Assembly (NCBI GenBank): GCA_020056025.1 | Contig: JAGVIO010000044.1 | Location: 1-11,051, forward strand | Length of the DNA: 11,051 nucleotides | Direction of reading: 5' to 3' | Source of the DNA: an archaeon | GTDB lineage: Archaea; Nanobdellota; Nanobdellia; Woesearchaeales; WJKL01 | Shown here: positions 1 to 6,693 of the stretch, piece after piece | Numbering within the stretch: the stretch's first letter is position 1 | Layout of the letters: every line of letters begins with the position of its first letter | Made by a program: the position numbers and the translations under genes | Notes under the pieces: generated by a model | Database searches by the model: none | What the model was told of the DNA's origin: nothing | The model's input: the letters and a program-made list of their open reading frames with translations, nothing else

Positions 1-2
1 CT

Positions 3-86
3 CAAAAATTACCTGAAAGAGTAGATACTGCGAACGGTCTAATTCAAACGTGGCATAATCTTTCATGGATGGGGGTGAAGGTTTAA
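3..86 (+). CDS. Possible C-terminal tail of an upstream gene (cut by window edge)
   Basis: One plus-strand frame is open from base 3 to a TAA at 84-86. It would encode 27 residues ending in HNLSWMGVKV. The residue mix looks protein-like (two tryptophans, RVDTANGLIQTW), but I do not recognise the family. The last codons run into a GC-rich hairpin at 71-100. Twenty-eight open codons can occur by chance, and a minus-strand frame is also open here from 66 to the edge, so this is a weak call. It could be the end of a transposase or any other gene; the sequence to the left would settle it. Confidence 0.25.
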   Translation, partial: QKLPERVDTANGLIQTWHNLSWMGVKV

Positions 87-100
87 TGTCCCACACCCCC
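71..100 (+). repeat. GC-rich inverted repeat (hairpin)
   Basis: GGGGGTG (71-77) pairs perfectly with CACCCCC (94-100). After a small internal mismatch, two more G-C pairs (80-81 with 90-91) leave an 8-nt loop. It stands out from the AT-rich surroundings. An A5 run follows immediately and a T5 run comes at 114-118, so it is not a textbook terminator. It could help end the upstream transcript, protect its 3' end, or mark an element boundary. Confidence 0.5.
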
Positions 101-148
101 AAAAACCACAAGCTTTTTAAAGAAGTAAAAAATCCAGAGCCACATGCC

Positions 149-156
149 TTATAAAT
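149..156 (+). promoter_or_regulatory. Candidate TATA box for the tRNA/polymerase unit
   Basis: TTATAAAT resembles an archaeal TATA box. A start about 25 nt downstream would fall near 178-182, about 50 nt before tRNA-Asp, so the tRNA 5' end would be made by RNase P. A second AT-rich element, GTAAATAA at 207-214, is centred only about 22 nt before the tRNA and could instead start transcription near its first base. No clear purine-rich BRE is visible at either site. No equally good box lies between tRNA-Lys and rpoH. Confidence 0.35.
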
Positions 157-231
157 GTTCTATAGTTAAACCTAGCTCAAATTAAACTTGGTGTAGCTAT
201 ATGAGCGTAAATAAGACATATCTGGCTAAAT

Positions 232-343
232 GCCCTGGTAGTCTAGTGGCCTAGGATGCAACCCTGTCACGGTTGCGACCCGAGTTCAAAAAAATGCGCT
301 CAAATTAGGCGATTTGGGCATTTGGAAAGTCTCGGCCAGGGCG
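232..343 (+). tRNA. tRNA-Asp (GTC) with an intron in the T-loop
   Basis: The full cloverleaf can be drawn. The acceptor stem GCCCTGG (232-238) pairs with CCAGGGC (336-342), and G343 is the discriminator, as expected for Asp. The D arm is 241-257. The anticodon stem CAACC/GGTTG flanks loop CTGTCAC (264-270), with anticodon GTC at 266-268. T-stem CCGAG (280-284) pairs with CTCGG (331-335), but 46 nt separate the strands where 7 are expected. Removing 39 nt (291-329) leaves the canonical T-loop TTCAAAT and a 73-nt tRNA. CCA is not encoded. Gene finders that ignore non-canonical introns may miss it or call it a pseudogene. Confidence 0.9.
291..329 (+). other. tRNA intron at position 59/60 with bulge-helix-bulge fold
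   Basis: The precursor folds as the archaeal splicing endonuclease expects. The outer helix is the T-stem (280-284/331-335). The central helix is 285-288 with 324-327 (three Watson-Crick pairs and one A-G mismatch). Three-base bulges are AAA (289-291) and AGT (328-330). The inner helix AAATGC/GCATTT (292-297/318-323) is capped by a second stem CAAAT/ATTTG (301-305/312-316). Cutting two bases into each bulge gives T-loop TTCAAAT, identical to that of the adjacent tRNA-Lys. Cutting one base in would give TTCAAGT, so the ends could shift by one base. Confidence 0.8.
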
Positions 344-347
344 TCTT

Positions 348-422
348 GGGCCGTTAGCTCAGCCTGGCTAGAGCGCTACACTTTTAATGTAGATGTCGCG
401 AGTTCAAATCTCGTACGGCTCA
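348..422 (+). tRNA. tRNA-Lys (TTT)
   Basis: A complete, uninterrupted cloverleaf of 75 nt. Acceptor GGGCCGT (348-354) pairs with ACGGCTC (415-421) with one G-T pair, and A422 is the discriminator. D-stem GCTC/GAGC is at 357-360/371-374. Anticodon stem CTACA/TGTAG flanks loop CTTTTAA (381-387), with anticodon TTT at 383-385. T-stem GCGAG/CTCGT flanks loop TTCAAAT (403-409). CCA is not encoded. It begins 4 nt after tRNA-Asp and ends 35 nt before rpoH, so it is probably cut from a transcript that continues into the polymerase genes. Confidence 0.97.
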
Positions 423-457
423 TTCATATTTCACAGGGACAAAATAAGTTGATCAAA

Positions 458-706
458 ATGATAAAGAAGAAAAGTATTGTGGTAAAAGCTCATGTCTTGC
501 TTCCGAAGCATGCTAAATTGCCTGAATCTGAAAAGAAAGCATTGCTTGAAAAATACCACATAACCCTCAAGGAGCTTCCAAAAATTCTGATAACTGATCC
601 TGCAATCGAGTCATTAAATCCGAAAGCAGGCGATGTAATAAAAATAATGCGCAAGAGCCAGACAGCTGGCGAAAGCGTTTTTTACAGGGGAGTCATAAGT
701 GAATAA
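458..706 (+). CDS. rpoH: DNA-directed RNA polymerase subunit H (Rpo5)
   Basis: Small archaeal RNA polymerase subunit, equivalent to the C-terminal part of eukaryotic Rpb5. It sits in the jaw region and contacts downstream DNA. The 82 residues match the usual size and pattern: HVLLPKHAKL near the N-terminus, ILITDPAI in the middle and the conserved AGDVIKIMRKSQTAGES then YRGV near the end. The frame stays open upstream through the tRNA genes, but ATG 458 is the sensible start: GTTGATC (448-454) matches the archaeal SD except at one base and lies 3 nt before it. An in-frame TTG at 449 is less likely. It leads the operon in the standard archaeal order H-B-A and overlaps rpoB2 by 8 nt. Confidence 0.96.
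   Translation: MIKKKSIVVKAHVLLPKHAKLPESEKKALLEKYHITLKELPKILITDPAIESLNPKAGDVIKIMRKSQTAGESVFYRGVISE
687..692 (+). promoter_or_regulatory. Ribosome binding site deciding the GTG start of rpoB2
   Basis: GGGGAG lies 6 nt before the GTG at 699, inside the end of rpoH. No ATG is available in the early part of the rpoB2 frame, so this site supports GTG initiation and coupling with rpoH. Confidence 0.6.
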
Positions 707-2192
707 GAACACCATATTAATCAAAAAATATTTTGAAGAAAACAGTTTTGTCGGCTCAACTATAGAGAGCTTCAATAATTTCATTGAAAATGACCTGCAG
801 GACATATTAAATGAAAACAGGGACATTATACCTACGATCATTCCGCCTGATGTCGATGAGTTCAAAATTAAATTTGACAAGATATGGATAACAAAGCCCG
901 AGATAACTGAAGCAGACGGAAGCAAGCGGGTTCTTTTCCCTGCTGAAGCAAGATTGCGAAAACTGACATATTCTGCTCCGTGCTTTATTGAAGTAAGCTC
1001 GCACATCAATGGAGTCCAGAGGGAGAGCTTTACAAGCCTGATCGGCAATATCCCAATAATGCTCAAAAGCAAATTCTGCCATCTGCATGGGCTTAGCAAG
1101 GAAGAATTGGTTGCACACTGCGAAGACCCTAATGATTTCGGCGGCTATTTCATAATAAATGGAAGCGAAAAGGTTGTGATAAGCATCGAAGACCTTGCTG
1201 CAAACAAATTTTTGGTTGAGCGGGAAAGCTCAGGGCCAAGCCAGTTTACCGGCAAGGTATTTTCTGAAAAAGGAAGCTTCAAGATACCGCATACTATTGA
1301 AAGGATGAAAGACGGAATATTCTATCTGTCATTCACAAGAGTAAAAAGGGTTCCTCTGATACTGATATTAAAGGCTCTTGGCGTGCTAAAGGACGAAACT
1401 ATAATGAAAATGGTCTCAACTGAGAAGCAATATGAAGATGTCCTTATCAATTTGTATGAGTTCCTTGATGTCAAAAATGAAGAGGATGCAATGGACAAGA
1501 TTGCAAAAACAATAGGCATCACACAATCCAAAGATATCAGGATGGAAAGGATGAATGAGATTATTGACAAGTACCTTCTGCCTCACCTTGGAACTGAACA
1601 GAAAAACAGGACTGCCAAAGCCCATAACCTGTGCAAGATGATGCGAAAATTCATAGATGTCGCAAACGGAGACAGAAACACAGACGACAAGGACCATTAT
1701 ATGAATAAGAGGCTGAAACTTTCAGGAGACCTTCTGGCTGACCTTCTCAGGACTAACTTAAAAGTACTGATTGCTGACCTTCTTTACAATTTCCAGAGGA
1801 CTGTCAAAAGAGGAAAATTCCCGTCTATAAAAGTAATTATCAGGGAAAAACTGCTTACCTCAAGGATATACAGCGCAATGGCAACTGGCTCATGGGTTGG
1901 CGGAAGAAAAGGAATCAGCCAGAGAATGGACAGGTTGAATAATATTGCTGCACTGAGCCATCTGCAGAGGATCATATCACCATTGTCTGCTTCACAGGAA
2001 AATTTCGAAGCAAGAGAATTGCATGCAACTCACCTTGGAAGGCTGTGCCCTATTGAAACTCCTGAAGGAACAAACATAGGGCTTAGAAAAAACCTTGCGC
2101 TGCTTTGCAAGACAACTTACAATTCTGATGAAGAAGAGCTTTTGAAAATAGTGAAAAACATGGGAGTTAAAATGCCGAGTGTTGAAAAATGA
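699..2192 (+). CDS. rpoB2: DNA-directed RNA polymerase subunit B'' (N-terminal half of Rpo2)
   Basis: N-terminal half of the second-largest polymerase subunit (Rpb2/bacterial beta). It forms the protrusion, lobe and fork, and works only when assembled with B'. It is 497 residues, normal for a split B''. Landmarks: the protrusion motif DPNDFGGYFIINGSEKVV near residue 145; fork/domain 3 with GSWVGGRKGISQRMDR near 400, ISPLSASQENFEARELH near 425, and the near-invariant GRLCPIETPEGTNIGL around 450-465. It starts at GTG 699, overlapping rpoH by 8 nt. Its TGA shares bases with the ATG of rpoB1 (ATGA, 2189-2192), so the two halves are translationally coupled. The split is natural: the next gene begins with the usual B' N-terminus, not a frameshifted continuation. 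Confidence 0.97.
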   Translation: MNKNTILIKKYFEENSFVGSTIESFNNFIENDLQDILNENRDIIPTIIPPDVDEFKIKFDKIWITKPEITEADGSKRVLFPAEARLRKLTYSAPCFIEVSSHINGVQRESFTSLIGNIPIMLKSKFCHLHGLSKEELVAHCEDPNDFGGYFIINGSEKVVISIEDLAANKFLVERESSGPSQFTGKVFSEKGSFKIPHTIERMKDGIFYLSFTRVKRVPLILILKALGVLKDETIMKMVSTEKQYEDVLINLYEFLDVKNEEDAMDKIAKTIGITQSKDIRMERMNEIIDKYLLPHLGTEQKNRTAKAHNLCKMMRKFIDVANGDRNTDDKDHYMNKRLKLSGDLLADLLRTNLKVLIADLLYNFQRTVKRGKFPSIKVIIREKLLTSRIYSAMATGSWVGGRKGISQRMDRLNNIAALSHLQRIISPLSASQENFEARELHATHLGRLCPIETPEGTNIGLRKNLALLCKTTYNSDEEELLKIVKNMGVKMPSVEK

Positions 2193-3988
2193 GCGAAGTA
2201 TACTTAAACGGAAAATTTATCGGCGAAGTTGAAGAGCCAATTGTTTTTGTAGAGAATTTCAAAAGCGAAAGGCGGAAAGGCAAGATCGAAAGCAATGCTA
2301 ATATAAGATATGACGACAAATTAAAAATAGTTGAAATAGAGGCAGGCAAAGGCAGGGCAACAAGGCCTTTGATTGTTGTGAAAGATGGCATGCCTCTGCT
2401 GACAGACAAAATCCTTGAGCAATTAAAAAAAGGCGAACTGACATGGAGTGATCTTATAAACCAGGGGATTATCGAATACCTTGATTCTGCTGAAGAAGAG
2501 AATGCATATGTTTCTTTTTCTGAAAAGGACCTTAAGACAGACAACACACATCTTGAAATAAGCCCTTACACAATGTTCGGCATCTGCACTTCATTAGTGC
2601 CGTTCTGCCAGCACAGCCCGACGCCAAGAGTCAACATGGGCTCGAAAAACCAGAAACAAGGACTAGGATTTTATGCTGCCAATTATCTGGTAAGAATGGA
2701 CATGGACACAAGCCTGCTGCATTATCCTCAGACACCTGTTGTCAAAACATGGATGCATGAGGTATATGAAGATGACAAACATCCTGCCGGGCAAAATATT
2801 GTTGTTGCAATAATGAGCTATGAAGGATATAACATGGAAGATGCTATCATTCTTAACAAAGGCTCAATCGAAAGAGGTTTTGGAAGATCATCTTACTACA
2901 GGCCGAGCATTGCTGAAGAATTAAGGTACAGCGGAGGTCTTATTGATGAGATATGCATCCCTGACAAAGAGGTTAAAGGCTACAAAAGCGAAAAAGATTA
3001 CAGGCTTTTGGAAGAGGACGGAATTGTTTACCCAGAAGCTGCGGTGAATGAAGAAGATGTCATTATCGGAAAAACTTCGCCGCCAAGGTTCTTATCCTCA
3101 TTTGATGAATACAACCTTGCAGCTGCTGCAAGGCGTGAAAGCTCTGTTGCCATAGAGCACGGAGAAAAAGGGGTTATAGATATTGTACTGATAACTGAAA
3201 ATGAAGAAGGGAATAAATTAGTCCAGGTAAGGATAAGGGACGAGAAGATTCCTGAGATCGGAGATAAATTCACATCAAGGCACGGGCAAAAAGGAGTTGT
3301 CGGGCTGATTGTGCCGCAGGCAGACATGCCATTCTCTGCATCAGGCATGACACCTGACTTGATTTTCTCGCCGCACGGAATTCCCTCAAGAATGACTATC
3401 TCTCACCTGATAGAATTGATAGGGGCGAAAGTCGGAAGCCTGAACGGAAGGTATATTGACGGAACAACATTCCATTCTGAGCAGGAAGACCATCTCAGAA
3501 AAGAGCTGCTAACAATGGGTTTCAGGGAAAGCGGTGTTGAGACAATGTACAATGGCCAGACAGGAGAGCAGTACACAGCAAGAATCTATATCGGAAATAT
3601 GTATTACCTAAAGCTTAAACAGATGGTTTCAAACAAATTGCATGCAAGAGCAAGAGGACCTATACAATTGCTGACAAGGCAGCCTACAGAGGGCAGGGGC
3701 AAAGAAGGAGGCCTCAGGCTAGGAGAAATGGAGAAAGACACTTTTGTGGCGCACGGCGCAAGCCTGCTGCTGAAAGAAAGGTTTGATTCAGACAAGACAG
3801 TCATCCCTGTGTGCGAAAAGTGCGGGCTTATCGCTATCTATGACACGCACAAGGAAAAGGCATATTGCCCTATCTGCGGAGATTCAGACATATCTGACAT
3901 TGAAATCAGCTATGCGTTCAAGCTCATACTTGATGAATTTAAATCATTATGCGTTTATCCAAGCTTAAAGCTTAAGAACAAATATTGA
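2189..3988 (+). CDS. rpoB1: DNA-directed RNA polymerase subunit B' (C-terminal half of Rpo2)
   Basis: C-terminal half of the second-largest subunit: hybrid-binding domain, wall, anchor and clamp. It is 599 residues, typical for split B'. It opens with VYLNGKFIGEV, as other archaeal B' proteins do. Hybrid-binding motifs are SYEGYNMEDAIILNKGS from residue 210, then IPEIGDKFTSRHGQKGVVG and a segment containing SPHGIPSRMTISHLIE. Near the end come RARGPIQLLTRQPTEGRG and RLGEMEKD, which lead into the clamp. A zinc ribbon is given by C542, C545, C560 and C563 (CEKC and CPIC). It follows rpoB2 with a 4-nt overlap and precedes rpoA1 by 10 nt. No key motif is missing. Confidence 0.98.
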   Translation: MSEVYLNGKFIGEVEEPIVFVENFKSERRKGKIESNANIRYDDKLKIVEIEAGKGRATRPLIVVKDGMPLLTDKILEQLKKGELTWSDLINQGIIEYLDSAEEENAYVSFSEKDLKTDNTHLEISPYTMFGICTSLVPFCQHSPTPRVNMGSKNQKQGLGFYAANYLVRMDMDTSLLHYPQTPVVKTWMHEVYEDDKHPAGQNIVVAIMSYEGYNMEDAIILNKGSIERGFGRSSYYRPSIAEELRYSGGLIDEICIPDKEVKGYKSEKDYRLLEEDGIVYPEAAVNEEDVIIGKTSPPRFLSSFDEYNLAAAARRESSVAIEHGEKGVIDIVLITENEEGNKLVQVRIRDEKIPEIGDKFTSRHGQKGVVGLIVPQADMPFSASGMTPDLIFSPHGIPSRMTISHLIELIGAKVGSLNGRYIDGTTFHSEQEDHLRKELLTMGFRESGVETMYNGQTGEQYTARIYIGNMYYLKLKQMVSNKLHARARGPIQLLTRQPTEGRGKEGGLRLGEMEKDTFVAHGASLLLKERFDSDKTVIPVCEKCGLIAIYDTHKEKAYCPICGDSDISDIEISYAFKLILDEFKSLCVYPSLKLKNKY

Positions 3989-3998
3989 GGTTAAAAGA

Positions 3999-6683
3999 AT
4001 GCCAGAAGAACAAAAAGAAGTTCCTGTAAATGTTGAGGAAATCGAAACAGCTGAAAAAGCGCCTGAAGCAAAAGCAGCTGTCAAGGAAAAGGAGCTTGTT
4101 GATTTCCAGCTCAGCTATGTTTACAAGAAAGTTGACAGCATTGTGTTCGGAATAATGAGCCCGCAGCTGATCAAAAAAATGGCTTCTGCCAAGATAGTCA
4201 CGCCTGAGCTTTATGACAAGGAAGGATATCCTGTTGACGGCGGACTGATGGACATCAGGCTTGGTGTCATTGACCCCGGGCTCAGGTGCAAGACATGCGG
4301 ACAAAGATTAAAGGAATGCCCTGGCCATTTTGGCTACATTGAAATGGCAAGGCCTGTCATACATATTAATTTTGTTAATGTAATCCTAAGCCTGCTGCGA
4401 GGAACTTGCTGGGAATGCGGCAGGATACTTTTGCCAAAGAACAGAATAGAAAGGCAGAAGCAGAAGCTTGACATTATCCAGCTTGATTCAGGGCTTGAGG
4501 CAAGAAGAAAAGCTATCCGTGAATTGATGACAAGCCTGAAGACAATCAATAAGTGCCCATACTGCAATGCAAAGCAACAGAAAGTCATAATTGACAAGCC
4601 GTACACGTTTATAGAGGGCGACAAAAAATTAAGCCCTATTGATGTAAGGGCAAGGCTTGAGAAAATAACTGACGAAGATATGGAAATATTTGGCTTAAAG
4701 CCAGGCTATGTCAGGCCAGAATGGATGATTCTGACTGTACTGCCTATCCCTCCTGTTACAATGAGGCCTTCGATAACGCTTGAAAGCGGAGAAAGAAGCG
4801 AAGATGACCTGACACACAAGTTAGGCGATATTGTAAGGATCAACCAAAGATTGTTTGAAAACATCAATGCAGGAGCGCCTGAAATAATAATTGAAGACCT
4901 TTGGGACCTGCTGCAATATCATATTACCACGTTCTTCAACAACAGTGTTGCGCAATTGCCTCCTGCAAGACACAGAAGCGGGCAGCCACTGAAAACAATT
5001 GCTGAAAGGATTGAAAGCAAAGAAGGAAGAATCAGGCACAACCTTGCTGGAAAAAGAACAAATTTCTGCTCAAGAACCGCAATCTCGCCAGACCCCATGC
5101 TAAACCTGAATGAAGTTGGAGTCCCTATCATTGTTGCGAAGAAGCTTACTGTTCCTGAGAGAGTAAATCCATGGAATATAAATTACCTTAAAGAGTTTAT
5201 CAAAAGAGGGCCTGGCACTTATCCAGGGGCTAATTATATCCTGAGGCCTGACGGAAAAAGAAAGAGGATAACTGATGAAACAAAGGATGCTTTGCTTGAA
5301 GAGCTGCAGCAGGGCTTTGCTGTTGAAAGGCATCTTATTGATGGCGATATAGCAATATTCAACAGACAGCCATCATTGCACAGGATGTCTATGATGTGCC
5401 ACAGGGTAAAAGTGCTGCCATTTAAAACATTCAGGATGAACCCTTCTGTATGCAGGCCTTACAACGCTGATTTTGACGGAGATGAAATGAATCTTCATAT
5501 CCCTCAGACAGAGGAGGCAAGGGCAGAAGCAGAGATATTGATGGAAGTCCAGACTCAGATGATTTCGCCAAGATACGGGCTTAGCGTAATAGGGTGCGTA
5601 CAGGACGCGATATCAGGAAATTATATACTGACAAGAAACATCGAGATGCAAAGGGAAGAGGCAATTGATATGCTATGCAGTGTGGGTGTCTTTAATTTCT
5701 CAAGGCTTCCTAACAAGCAAAAGATTACTGGAAAGGAATTGTTCTCAGCGCTGCTTCCTGAAGATTTCAATTTCACAGGCAAGGCCAGGTCAGCGGACAT
5801 TGACGGAAGCAAGGAAGTTGTTATCAAGAATGGGCTGCTGATCAAAGGTGTTATGGACAAGGCAAACCTTGGGGACGGCGCAGGGCTTATGCTCAGGACT
5901 CTTCATATGAATTATGGCCAGGAAAAGGCTTTGGAAATGCTTGGCAGGATCTCAAAACTCGGAATAAAAACGCTTTTGAAATATGGATTTACTGCTGCTA
6001 TATCTGACACTGATCTGCATGATAATGCTAAAATAAAGATCAGGGAGATCCTTAACAGGGCAGAAGAAGATGTCAATGAGCTGATTACGATATTCAAGCA
6101 AGGAAAACTAGAAACATTCCCAGGCAGGACTGTTGAAGAAACCCTGGAGCTCAAGATATTAGAGACGCTGAACAAAGCAAGAAACGAAACAGGAAAAATT
6201 GTCTCTGAATTTGCTGTAAGAAATACAGGCAGCTTTATAATGTCAGATTCTGGATCAAGAGGGGGCCCTTTGAACCTGTCACAGATGGCTGCCTGCATAG
6301 GACAGCAGGCTATGCGAGGAAAAAGAATTGAGAAAGGCTATTTCGGAAGAACACTGAGCTGCTTCAGGAGGCATGACTTAGGAAGTGCTGCCCATGGCTT
6401 TATCAGATCAGGGTACAAGTCAGGCATGCTGCCCCATGAATTCTTCCTAGGCGGTGTGACTGGAAGAGACAGCCTTATGGATACTGCTTTGAGAACTCCT
6501 AAATCAGGCTATCTTTACAGAAGGCTGGCTAATGCTATGCAAGACCTTAAAGTGGAATATGACGGAACTGTAAGGGATGCCAGCAAAAGGATAATACAGT
6601 TCAGCTATGGGGAAGACGGTATGGATGTATCAAAGTCTGAAGACGGAGAAATCAATATCCAGAGAATAATTGATTCATTGTAG
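3999..6683 (+). CDS. rpoA1: DNA-directed RNA polymerase subunit A' (N-terminal part of Rpo1)
   Basis: N-terminal two thirds of the largest subunit (Rpb1/bacterial beta'), carrying the active-site aspartates. It is 894 residues. Two zinc sites are visible: C97/C100/C107/H110, and C137/C140 with C186/C189. The catalytic NADFDGD is at 489-495, with D491, D493 and D495 binding magnesium. RQPSLHRMSMM precedes it. The bridge-helix region starts near 811, and the protein ends after FSYGEDGMD, the usual A'/A'' split point. Residues 1 to about 40 are an extra E/K/A-rich extension before the normal start (SIVFGIMSP near 47). ATG 3999 is supported by GAGGT (3987-3991), which overlaps the rpoB1 stop. The bridge-helix segment 815-826 is unusual. 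Confidence 0.98.
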   Translation: MPEEQKEVPVNVEEIETAEKAPEAKAAVKEKELVDFQLSYVYKKVDSIVFGIMSPQLIKKMASAKIVTPELYDKEGYPVDGGLMDIRLGVIDPGLRCKTCGQRLKECPGHFGYIEMARPVIHINFVNVILSLLRGTCWECGRILLPKNRIERQKQKLDIIQLDSGLEARRKAIRELMTSLKTINKCPYCNAKQQKVIIDKPYTFIEGDKKLSPIDVRARLEKITDEDMEIFGLKPGYVRPEWMILTVLPIPPVTMRPSITLESGERSEDDLTHKLGDIVRINQRLFENINAGAPEIIIEDLWDLLQYHITTFFNNSVAQLPPARHRSGQPLKTIAERIESKEGRIRHNLAGKRTNFCSRTAISPDPMLNLNEVGVPIIVAKKLTVPERVNPWNINYLKEFIKRGPGTYPGANYILRPDGKRKRITDETKDALLEELQQGFAVERHLIDGDIAIFNRQPSLHRMSMMCHRVKVLPFKTFRMNPSVCRPYNADFDGDEMNLHIPQTEEARAEAEILMEVQTQMISPRYGLSVIGCVQDAISGNYILTRNIEMQREEAIDMLCSVGVFNFSRLPNKQKITGKELFSALLPEDFNFTGKARSADIDGSKEVVIKNGLLIKGVMDKANLGDGAGLMLRTLHMNYGQEKALEMLGRISKLGIKTLLKYGFTAAISDTDLHDNAKIKIREILNRAEEDVNELITIFKQGKLETFPGRTVEETLELKILETLNKARNETGKIVSEFAVRNTGSFIMSDSGSRGGPLNLSQMAACIGQQAMRGKRIEKGYFGRTLSCFRRHDLGSAAHGFIRSGYKSGMLPHEFFLGGVTGRDSLMDTALRTPKSGYLYRRLANAMQDLKVEYDGTVRDASKRIIQFSYGEDGMDVSKSEDGEINIQRIIDSL

Positions 6684-6689
6684 GTTGAT
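6682..6689 (+). promoter_or_regulatory. Ribosome binding site deciding the rpoA2 start
   Basis: AGGTTGAT overlaps the rpoA1 stop codon and lies 4 nt before ATG 6694. This is the same register as the GTTGAT site before rpoH. It favours ATG 6694 over the in-frame TTG at 6670. Confidence 0.6.
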
Positions 6690-6693
6690 AAAA

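Noticed and set aside
173..199. Short hairpin TAGCT…AGCTA before tRNA-Asp
   Set aside because: Five plus three pairs with an interruption in AT-rich DNA; easily due to chance and no clear role.
201..254. 17-codon frame starting at ATG 201
   Set aside because: Runs into the tRNA-Asp gene, has no ribosome site and is too short to support.
314..457. Upstream in-frame extension of rpoH
   Set aside because: The open frame runs through the tRNA-Asp intron and all of tRNA-Lys; the family N-terminus and SD place the start at 458.
614..1118. Overlapping minus-strand open frames of 161 and 103 codons
   Set aside because: Shadows of rpoH/rpoB2 on the opposite strand; serine/leucine/phenylalanine-rich composition typical of antisense frames, no SD and no family resemblance.
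3961..3976. Repeated AAGCTTAA/AGCTTAAG at the end of rpoB1
   Set aside because: It simply encodes the alternating Leu-Lys tail of B'; no evidence for a regulatory role.
5912..6298. Minus-strand open frame of 128 codons
   Set aside because: Lies wholly inside the conserved rpoA1 coding region; composition is that of an antisense shadow.
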